A DNA stretch of 64,000 nucleotides from Candidatus Syntrophosphaera sp. (GTDB lineage Bacteria > Cloacimonadota > Cloacimonadia > Cloacimonadales > Cloacimonadaceae), in NCBI GenBank assembly GCA_019429425.1, contig JAHYIU010000003.1:1-64000 (forward strand), given 5' to 3'. The notes beneath the pieces were generated by a model that did no database searches, was not told the origin of the DNA, and saw only the letters and a program-made list of their open reading frames with translations. Positions 57,674 to 64,000 of the stretch are shown here, piece after piece. Each line of letters begins with the position of its first letter. The first letter of the stretch is position 1. Position numbers and translations under genes: made by a program.

Positions 57674-57845
57674 AGCTGGCTGAAAGGACGCAAAGGCGTT
57701 ATTTGGGGCGGAACGGCGTCCGCCCATACGTAATGTCGCACGCCGTTGCGACAACTTGGTGGTCTTGGGGTTTGCTGGAGTCCATGATCGTACCTTGCTC
57801 GATTCCAGCGAGGCGGACTCGACTACAGACCGGTCCGCCCTCCTG

Positions 57846-57926
57846 ATCACTACGCTATCAATACGGACTCATTACGGACTTTGTCCGTATTGAGTCCGTA
57901 ATGACACCGTAATGATAAGGGGAGCC
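57846..57926 (+). repeat. 81-bp palindromic repeat, copy C
   Basis: Same layout as copy A with variant arms (actacgctatcaatacgg ... tgacaccgtaatgataagg), ending ggagcca. It lies downstream of the Omp28-like gene end. Confidence 0.85.
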
Positions 57927-58058
57927 ATAGGGGAGGCTATCCTTTATCTACAAGTCAGGCAAGCATTTGGACCGGTAAGGCGAACCTGGAGCTAAAACAG
58001 GCTATTTCTTGATCCTGAGGCCGCTCTGAAAACGTTTCCAGATCCGGGTAAGCGGCGA

Positions 58059-60026
58059 TTAATTTCCGCTGACGGCGGTCACCCGGTAGAAAGACCTTGC
58101 GGAGGGAAACTGCGGATCGGTCCAGCCAAGGGCGCTGGTGCTTCCAACGAAGCTAAACTCCCCGTCCGGGCTGGCGGCCTGGTAGATGTTATAGCTGCCG
58201 GCGCCGTCCACGGCCTGCCAACTGAGGGATCCGGAACTGGAAAGCACCACGACGGGCTGCTCCAGCGCGGTGCCGGACGGCGTCCAGGTGTAGGTCGTGC
58301 CCGAGGCCGGGTACAAGGTGCTGGAGAGGTCCATGTAGGCTGTGTTGATGGTGCCGATGTCCGGATTTGACCAGCCCGTGGAGGAACTTAGGTTTTTGAA
58401 ATTGCTGGCGGGGTCGACGGGCAGGCTGCGCAAGCCCACCTCCATGCGGACCGTGTTTGTGTTGCCAAAGGCAAAACCACCATACACGGCCTGGATCTTG
58501 TTGCCGTTTTCCTGGAGGCGGATCTGGAAGTTGAAGCTGTCTCCGGTGATGTTCGTCCTCCGGAAATTGGTCCACTGGACCACGCATTCGCGGTTGGGCG
58601 CGGTGCCGATGGTGGCCAGGCGCAGTTCTGAACCGGCCTGGCCCTGAAGATACCTGGCCAATCCGGCGATGCGGCTGACAAGGCGGGGCGGCTCGATCCC
58701 GACCGTCGAACCGATCGGCGTGCCATAGTTGGCAGAGCTGAGATCCACCCCGGGATCCAGGCTGGACTGGCCCAGGCTGATCCAGCCGTTGGAATGGATC
58801 GCCAGGCGGTCGAAGGCCATGCCCAGAAAGTTGAAATCAAAGCCGATGGGGAATCCCGGCCCGGTGAAGATGGAGGAAGATCCCAAAGGAAAATCCGGAT
58901 CGACGATCGCGGCGTTGCGGGTCGATTCATTGCCCAGGACAATCCCCTCTGTGACAGGAACATAGGTTCCCAGGGACGGGGCAAAGCCATATTCCGCCAG
59001 CAAAGCATAGCCCACACCGGTCAGAGGTATCTCCAGCAGGGGATAATTCCAGAGATCACCGCTGATAATCAGGTTTGCCTCGTAATCCCGGGATTCTGTC
59101 GGCGCGAAGGTTATCTCGAAGGTCATGGTCCCGAAAGCAGGCAGGCTGAAAACTCCGGCGTCGGAACTGAAGTCCGGATCGTCAAAGGCGATGGTGCCGC
59201 TCACCGCGGTGTTGGCAAAATTGGTTATGGTGACTGGCGTGGCCGCGGATTCTCCGAGGGGCAGGAGGGAAAAATCGTGTTCGGTCAGGCTCAGGGGATA
59301 ACCGCCCGCAAGTTCGGTCAGCGGGTATTTCGCCCCCTGCAGGATCTCCTTGCTGGTCATGTTTTGCAGGAAGAGCACCAGTTCGCAGTTGCTGGGAACC
59401 CAGGCGGGATTGAGGTCGAAGGCCAGATTCACGGTCGTCTGGCCGCCCGTATCCAGCGCAATGGCAGTCCCGTTCTGGTCCGGTATCATCAGGCGGTTGA
59501 CTTGTTCCACGGTGGTCTGGTTGAACCAGATCTGGGGGATGTTGGATTCAGTGATAACCGCGTGCAGCTTGACGTTGGTGTTCGAATCCGCCTCCGGCTT
59601 GCTGATCACGACCTCCACCTGATACTGGTTATCGACGTTGCTGCCAGTCGCGTTCACGGTGTAATGGGAAGCCACGGCCAGACGTGTGTTGACCAATGGC
59701 AGATAGGTGGTGTACATCGAAGTGGTACCGCTTCCTCCCACCGATGATACGACTCCGTCAAAAAAGGCGGTGGGGTAACCCGGTATTCCGTAAAAGCTGT
59801 TCCGGGCATTGGAATAGACGTTGGCATAGCTGTCGCCATTATGGTTTTTAACTATGGCAACCGGGTGTCCGTTGGTGAGCAGGTCGTGGCAGCCCATGGC
59901 CGCGCCGGGACAGTATTGGCACCAGGTGCCTGTGGCGACCTCGACGACCACCAGGTTGCGCGGCAATCCGCTCAAGGCGGCCAGCGCGGCAAATAAGGCC
60001 AGAAAGATCAAAGCTGTTGTTTTCAT
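58059..60026 (-). CDS. Omp28-like exported thioredoxin-fold protein
   Basis: The 655-aa protein has a signal peptide (TTALIFLALFAALAALSG), then an Omp28-type thioredoxin-like domain with a CxxC motif (GTWCQYCPGAAMGCHDLL, about 33-50) and GIPGYPTAFFDG. A choice-of-anchor D-like module (FSLLPLGESAATPVTITNFA) and a lectin-like module (FGFAPSLGTYVPVTEG ... WISLGQSSLDPGVD) follow, ending in a fibronectin-like tail (SGSLSWQAVDGAGSYNIYQA ... RSFYRVTAV). Probably surface-exposed, with possible disulfide chemistry. The ATG at 60026 (aggag upstream) is preferred over the ATG two codons earlier. TTGACA at 60217-60222 (minus). Confidence 0.75.
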   Translation of the reverse strand: MKTTALIFLALFAALAALSGLPRNLVVVEVATGTWCQYCPGAAMGCHDLLTNGHPVAIVKNHNGDSYANVYSNARNSFYGIPGYPTAFFDGVVSSVGGSGTTSMYTTYLPLVNTRLAVASHYTVNATGSNVDNQYQVEVVISKPEADSNTNVKLHAVITESNIPQIWFNQTTVEQVNRLMIPDQNGTAIALDTGGQTTVNLAFDLNPAWVPSNCELVLFLQNMTSKEILQGAKYPLTELAGGYPLSLTEHDFSLLPLGESAATPVTITNFANTAVSGTIAFDDPDFSSDAGVFSLPAFGTMTFEITFAPTESRDYEANLIISGDLWNYPLLEIPLTGVGYALLAEYGFAPSLGTYVPVTEGIVLGNESTRNAAIVDPDFPLGSSSIFTGPGFPIGFDFNFLGMAFDRLAIHSNGWISLGQSSLDPGVDLSSANYGTPIGSTVGIEPPRLVSRIAGLARYLQGQAGSELRLATIGTAPNRECVVQWTNFRRTNITGDSFNFQIRLQENGNKIQAVYGGFAFGNTNTVRMEVGLRSLPVDPASNFKNLSSSTGWSNPDIGTINTAYMDLSSTLYPASGTTYTWTPSGTALEQPVVVLSSSGSLSWQAVDGAGSYNIYQAASPDGEFSFVGSTSALGWTDPQFPSARSFYRVTAVSGN

Positions 60027-60391
60027 GTTCATCTCCTGTGATGCGATGTGCTTTATCTATCGAAAACCCGGCCCGTCGCTAAGTTCAGGGAGTCCCGGGA
60101 ATTCGCGGGACAGATGAAGGTCTTGCTGGGTCGGATCTCTTTGTCTCAGTGGGTTTCGCGCGGAATTATGGTATCTTGGCTTGAATTTGTCTTGAACAGG
60201 TGGAACTGGCGCATTTTGTCAAGCGAATAATTCTCCCGGGCCATTATCTGCATGGTTCAGAACAAGTTGGCCGGTCTGATGGCTATGCTCTTTTTTACTC
60301 ACATAACAGGACAGGCACGGGAAATCCCGGCCGCTGCAGTTCACTCTGTTTCCGTTAGCGGATCACAGGCAGGCCTGGACGAGGTCGCGGA
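60027..60391. promoter_or_regulatory. Spacer upstream of the Omp28-like gene
   Basis: TTGACA on the minus strand at 60222-60217, 190 bp before the start. No gene and no clear repeat is visible in the rest. Confidence 0.35.
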
Positions 60392-62038
60392 TTACTTTAG
60401 CAGCACTAGCTTCTTGGCGCTGTCCGTGTTTTGTGTCCTGAGGCGATAGAAATAGACGCCGGCGGGAAGCTTGGAACCGTCCAGGCTGAATTGGTGGGTC
60501 CCCGGGCCGATCTTCCAACTGGAGATCAGTTGCCCGCGCAGGTTGTGGACGCTCAGGGTGCCGGATTCGCCTTCCGCAACGCTGGCTTTGACCAGGGCAA
60601 CCTGCGAGCCGCTGAAAGGATTGGGCCAGGCGTTGTGCAGAAAAGAGGTCCCCGCGGGTGAAGGAAGGGTCTCCTCCCAGGTCCAGACATCACCGGAAGA
60701 GACTTTGGCGATAAAGGCATCGGAGTTGCCCAGGGCGGTCAGGACATGGCTCCCAAAGCTGATCGTGTTGTTGAAATATCCTGTCAGATAGGCGTTTCCG
60801 GAGTCGTCCGCGGTGATGTGCCAGCCCGTGGCCCAATTGGGGCAGGAGGCCGGGATCGCCCACAGCCAGTTGCCATCGGCGCTGAGTTTGGCTGCGAAGA
60901 CGTCGGAAGATCCCATGCTCTCGAGGGTATGGGGCCCGAACACCGCGGTCAGCGCGAATTCACCGGTCAGGTAGATCGCTCCACCGCTGTCGCGAAAGAT
61001 CCCATAAGTGTAAACATCCCCCGAACCGCTGATGCGCTCCACGCCCAGCCAGTTTCCGTCCGCGTCCAGCCTGGCCACGAAAGAATCGGAGATGCCCTCG
61101 CAGGGCAGGTTGTAGGGCCCAAAAACCGCGTCCGCGGCGTAATAGCCAGTGAAATAGACGTTCCCGGCGCTGTCGGTGACGAGATCCCAACCCTCGTCAT
61201 AGTGGGTGCCTCCGGCCTGAACCACCCACAGCCAGTTGCCGGCGAGATCCAGCTTGGCGACGAAGATGTCAGTAAAACCAATGCAGATGAGAGTGGTTGA
61301 GCCAAAATCCGCGTTGGTTCTGAAACTTCCTGTGATCAGCGCGTTTCCGTCCGGATCAACGGTCACAGCCTGGGCATTGTCACCGCCGGAACCTCCGGCT
61401 CGTCTGGCCCAGAGCCAGTTTCCGCCCGCGTCCAGCTTGGCGACGAAAATATCCCTGCCGCCCGCGCTGTCCAATACTGTCCCACCAAAGTCAGCGCCGC
61501 TGGAAAAAGCGCCGGAGATGTAGCAGTTTCCATTTGCGTCGGCGGCAATGCTTTCGGCAAATTCAAAGTCCGCGCTGCCCGCTCTTTTTGCCCACAGCCA
61601 GTTGCCGCCAGCATCCAGCTTGGCGACGAAGATGTCTTCCTGGCCCTGGCTGACCAGGGTCGTGGAGCCAAAGACCGCGGTGGCCCTGAAAGAGCCGATC
61701 ACCAGCACATTGCCGGCGGGATCGGCAATGATCCCGTTTCCGTGATCCTGATCAGATCCGCCGGCGCGAATTGTCCACAGCCAGTTTCCCTCGGGATCGA
61801 GTTTGGATATGAATACGTCGTATCCGCCCTGGCTGGTCAGGATATCCGGTCCGAAATTGGCCGTATCGGTGAAACTCCCGATCACATAAAGGTTTCCTTC
61901 CGCGTCCCGGCAGATGTCCTGGCCCAGTTCATATCCGGTTCCCCCGGCTTGGAGGGCCCAGACCCATTCAGGCGTTGATTGAGCTGCCAGCAGTACGGCC
62001 AGTATGCATAGTGTTAAGGTCAAAAGCGTCAATTTCAT
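60392..62038 (-). CDS. Exported SBBP-repeat protein with T9SS type-A sorting domain
   Basis: Signal peptide MKLTLLTLTLCILAVLLAAQ (ATG at 62038, GGGAGA upstream). Then about eight SBBP repeats (units like GNLYVIGSFTDTANFGPDIL ... VFISKLDPEGNWLWTIR, about 30-455), and a C-terminal type IX sorting domain (about 470-548: NAWPNPFSGSQVALVKASV ... LSVHNLRGQLISSWKIGPG ... LPAGVYFYRLRT). The sorting domain indicates export by type IX secretion and surface attachment or release. It is the only one of the four SBBP proteins here with this signal. Function unknown. Confidence 0.85.
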   Translation of the reverse strand: MKLTLLTLTLCILAVLLAAQSTPEWVWALQAGGTGYELGQDICRDAEGNLYVIGSFTDTANFGPDILTSQGGYDVFISKLDPEGNWLWTIRAGGSDQDHGNGIIADPAGNVLVIGSFRATAVFGSTTLVSQGQEDIFVAKLDAGGNWLWAKRAGSADFEFAESIAADANGNCYISGAFSSGADFGGTVLDSAGGRDIFVAKLDAGGNWLWARRAGGSGGDNAQAVTVDPDGNALITGSFRTNADFGSTTLICIGFTDIFVAKLDLAGNWLWVVQAGGTHYDEGWDLVTDSAGNVYFTGYYAADAVFGPYNLPCEGISDSFVARLDADGNWLGVERISGSGDVYTYGIFRDSGGAIYLTGEFALTAVFGPHTLESMGSSDVFAAKLSADGNWLWAIPASCPNWATGWHITADDSGNAYLTGYFNNTISFGSHVLTALGNSDAFIAKVSSGDVWTWEETLPSPAGTSFLHNAWPNPFSGSQVALVKASVAEGESGTLSVHNLRGQLISSWKIGPGTHQFSLDGSKLPAGVYFYRLRTQNTDSAKKLVLLK

Positions 62039-62211
62039 GCGTTCTCCCATGTTTATTGGGTAAATGTGAAATCACCAGAGTTGACTCATGTCAACCAAAT
62101 CCAAGCCTGAATCACAGGCTGGCCGGCTTTGCGATCCTGTCAAGCAAAAAAGGTTTTTCCAAACTGAATGAGGGTGAATGGTTTCGCCTTGCCAGGCTCT
62201 TCAGGCAGAGA
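62039..62211 (-). promoter_or_regulatory. Upstream region of the T9SS SBBP gene
   Basis: TTGACA on the minus strand at 62143-62138, 100 bp before the start. The -10 is unclear. Confidence 0.35.
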
Positions 62212-62213
62212 AA

Positions 62214-62241
62214 ACCGGCCAGGTTTTTGGCCTGGCCGGGA
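62214..62241. terminator. Strong hairpin with T-run on the minus strand
   Basis: Perfect nine-pair stem CCGGCCAGG / CCTGGCCGG with a TTTTTGG loop (plus strand). On the minus strand GGTTTTC follows, so it may end a leftward transcript, but no gene immediately precedes it. Confidence 0.45.
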
Positions 62242-62255
62242 GATGCTTTGTTTTG

Positions 62256-62450
62256 GCTCTTTCAAATCGAGTGGGTGATTGGCGCGTCAAATCCGGATTG
62301 AACAAGCAGCGGGTTGCCGATCTTGAGAATCGGCAAAGGTAGCACGGCTGCCTTCAGAAGCGGTCAGCAGACCGCTGTGGCAAATCGGAATTTGCCACCC
62401 CTTCTTGCCCCTGATGAAAACCTGACCCACTCAGTTTGAAAGTGAGCCTT
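62256..62450. repeat. CTTTCAAATCGAGTGGGT words and multi-hairpin repeat, copy 3 (partial)
   Basis: ctctttcaaatcgagtgggt near 62259 is the inverse of 45790-45816, and a variant lies near 62412-62440 (gacccactcagtttgaaagt). Between them, 62320-62400 is a partial copy of the multi-hairpin unit with AGCGGTC/GACCGCT and GGCAAA/TTTGCC stems. Confidence 0.5.
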
Positions 62451-62724
62451 TTTTTATATGATTTGCTTATGTTTTCAACAGACAGGGTGGGAATCATCCA
62501 CATGTATGGAAGTTCCCGTGACAAAGCAATGGATTACGTGGGGAAAGGGATTGTGGGCCAACAATGGGTGAAAAACGGAAGCGCGCCCATGAATTATACG
62601 GTGAAGACCGTGGCCAGCCAATCTGCAGCCCCCTTTCGCATACTGCTTTGGTAGAGGTTCAGAAAGCGTTCACAGGGTGTTCAGCCAGATTTTTTCCCAG
62701 CCCGCGATCAGACCGCCTCCATTA
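62451..62724. other. Spacer without a supported gene
   Basis: Short frames exist, but none has a credible ribosome site with coding-like composition. I see nothing else here. Confidence 0.4.
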
Positions 62725-62805
62725 TCAATACGCTATCAATACGGACTCATTACGGACTTTGTCCGTATTGAGTCCGTATTGATAGCGTAATGATAAGGGG
62801 AGCCA
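62725..62805 (+). repeat. 81-bp palindromic repeat, copy D
   Basis: tcaatacgctatcaatacgg, actcattacggac, ttt, gtccgtattgagt, then the other arm ending gataaggggagcca. Nearly identical to copies A and C. Confidence 0.85.
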
Positions 62806-62874
62806 TGGGGTTATGGATGCCGGCAGTCCCGGGGGTGATGCCCTTTGAACATTGATCAGGCCTGGCGAAAAGCC

Positions 62875-64000
62875 CTATTTCAACACCGTGAAGCGGAGCA
62901 GCGCGCCAGCTCCGGCCAAAGTGTTGATCTGGGCAAAATAGATGCCTGAAGCTTTGCCCGCGAAGGGGAGGGCAAACTGGTTCTGGGGGGCGGAGAAGAG
63001 TTGGGAGCACACCTTCTGCCCGCGCAGGTTGAAGATTTCCAGACGCAGGGGTTCCAGAGGCAAGCCGTCGCTTTGCCTCAGGAGCAGGCTGCCCTCCCGG
63101 AAGCTGATCTGATAGGGAACTTGGGGCAGGGGGGTGTCGGTATCCCTGCTCACCCAAAGGCTCTGGCTGGCCCCGGCGGCCAAGAGCGGCAGAATGGCCC
63201 GGCGTCCGGGCAGTTCCAGACCCAGGTCATTGATATCGCGGTCTGCTCCGTTGTGCAGGGTGACCATCAGAAAGCGGGGATCGCCGGCCGGTTGGACAGA
63301 TTCCACCCGCACCCGCTCGAGGGCCAGGAGGCGATCGAAAACGTCCTCCGGGGTGGCGATCCAAAGCCCGCGCTGCCGGCGGTATAAATCCAGCGTCACC
63401 AGCAGCTCGTCCACCTCGTCCCGCACCTCGAGATCACCGTTGGGGGCGATCTGGTGAAAACCAAGCTGGGTGGGCAGATTGGGCGCGCAGAGGATGACGT
63501 TGCCGATCATAAGGCCCCGTTTGGAGATCAGGTCGTCCAGATTGTCCGGGGTCAGCAGATACTTCATTCCGAGCATGGGGGTGGAACTCAGATACTCCCA
63601 AACCGGCATCCGGGTGGGGCCGAACCACCAGACGGGACGGGAGAGGGCCGGCGTTTCGTAGACCAGGTGGGGCAGGCGCCAGGGCTCGGCGTAAGCATTG
63701 AAAGGATTGGAGGCGGGGAAATCCCCGTTCCAGAGGTAATCTATCCCGCCCTGGTCGATGACATCGCCGAGATAGTGCTGGCTGTCGGGGTCCAGGCCCG
63801 CGTGGGCCAGGGCTTCCGGGTTGGTGGGAGCGGCGTTTTCGGTCCAGAGCCGGATCCCGTAGGGCACGAGGTCCTCCAAAATGGCTTGCTGTGTGGCTCC
63901 GGGAGGGTCTCCACCCGGGGCGAAAGTGTGGTAGCCGATCGTGTTGCCGTGATCGAGAAGGGTTTGCCACATCTGGCCGAGGCTGGGCTGGTCGCAGCCA
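62875..64000 (-). CDS. Deacetylase-like exported protein with T9SS sorting domain, 5' end missing
   Basis: The frame is open to the right edge, so the N-terminus is missing; 374 codons are seen. The visible start (LLDHGNTIGYHTFAPGGDPP) resembles a polysaccharide-deacetylase (NodB) segment with its G.HT motif. The middle (GGIDYLWNGDFPASNPFNAY, YLSSTPMLGMKYLLTPDNL) is unassigned. The C-terminus (about the last 80 residues: LRLEIFNLRGQKVCSQLFSA ... GKASGIYFAQINTLAG ... LRFTVLK) is a type IX sorting domain. Probably exported by type IX secretion and may act on carbohydrate; the enzymatic reading is tentative because the catalytic part lies partly outside the window. Confidence 0.6.
   Translation of the reverse strand, partial: GCDQPSLGQMWQTLLDHGNTIGYHTFAPGGDPPGATQQAILEDLVPYGIRLWTENAAPTNPEALAHAGLDPDSQHYLGDVIDQGGIDYLWNGDFPASNPFNAYAEPWRLPHLVYETPALSRPVWWFGPTRMPVWEYLSSTPMLGMKYLLTPDNLDDLISKRGLMIGNVILCAPNLPTQLGFHQIAPNGDLEVRDEVDELLVTLDLYRRQRGLWIATPEDVFDRLLALERVRVESVQPAGDPRFLMVTLHNGADRDINDLGLELPGRRAILPLLAAGASQSLWVSRDTDTPLPQVPYQISFREGSLLLRQSDGLPLEPLRLEIFNLRGQKVCSQLFSAPQNQFALPFAGKASGIYFAQINTLAGAGALLRFTVLK

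Noticed and set aside
62436-62654. 72-aa plus-strand frame near the right end
   Set aside because: It starts in a repeat/hairpin, lacks a convincing ribosome site, and shows no recognisable domain.

Overview
The window looks like chromosome of a Gram-negative anaerobe of the FCB (Bacteroidetes/Cloacimonadota) kind, most plausibly a Candidatus Cloacimonadota relative. This is inferred, not proven. The grounds are many signal-peptide proteins built from SBBP repeats, choice-of-anchor and fibronectin-like modules, two proteins ending in a type IX secretion (T9SS) type-A sorting domain, a gingipain-like C25 peptidase, an Omp28-like protein, OmpA/PorT-type barrels, and standard TTGACA-like -35 boxes. 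Most genes are GC-rich, and non-coding DNA is unusually full of dispersed repeats and hairpins.

Region 1 (about 1-11.4 kb) looks like an integrated accessory or replicating element. It holds a truncated hypothetical gene, a small basic protein, a Sel1-repeat protein, a very AT-rich nuclease plus STAND-type NTPase of anti-phage (Avs-like) architecture, then a VirE_N/PriCT_2 primase and a DUF3987 helicase-like ATPase. Right after the helicase and its terminator lies a mirror-symmetric cluster of six 11-bp sites (spacings 25, 43, centre, 43, 25) around an AT-rich core, which I read as a candidate replication origin. A 23-bp perfect inverted repeat at 302-324 and 11012-11034 brackets the module. 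Outside each copy lies a gene start (265 minus, 11286 plus) that looks paralogous.

Region 2 (11.3-26.3 kb) has repeat-dense spacers, secreted beta-helix and EYWFD-repeat proteins, a nonsense-mutated secreted gene, an SDR dehydrogenase, a deleted SBBP remnant, a nitroreductase and a DUF6448 protein. It also has a CsoR-controlled operon reading leftward (CsoR, FixH/YtkA-like, outer-membrane barrel, FMN-binding-like lipoprotein, FtsX/MacB permease, ABC ATPase) that is probably copper-responsive. A lipoprotein and a secreted alpha/beta hydrolase follow.

Region 3 (26.3-45.6 kb) is dominated by large exported proteins: a 2836-aa multidomain SBBP giant, a 915-aa beta-propeller protein, the C25 peptidase, a 524-aa SBBP protein and an outer-membrane barrel, plus a tiny minus-strand gene.

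Region 4 (45.9-53.5 kb) is a housekeeping block, the rpsU-cvpA-mutS2-dnaG-rpoD macromolecular-synthesis cluster on the minus strand, preceded by a small barrel protein and an lmo0937-type micro-membrane protein.

Region 5 (53.5-64 kb) has a TetR regulator divergent from a PorT-like/OmpA envelope operon with operator-like repeats between them. An Omp28-like protein, an SBBP protein with a T9SS domain and a partial deacetylase-like protein with a T9SS domain follow. An 81-bp palindromic repeat occurs four times (26.1, 43.7, 57.8 and 62.7 kb); other families include a MITE-like element, covarying multi-hairpin units and GC-rich hairpin pairs.
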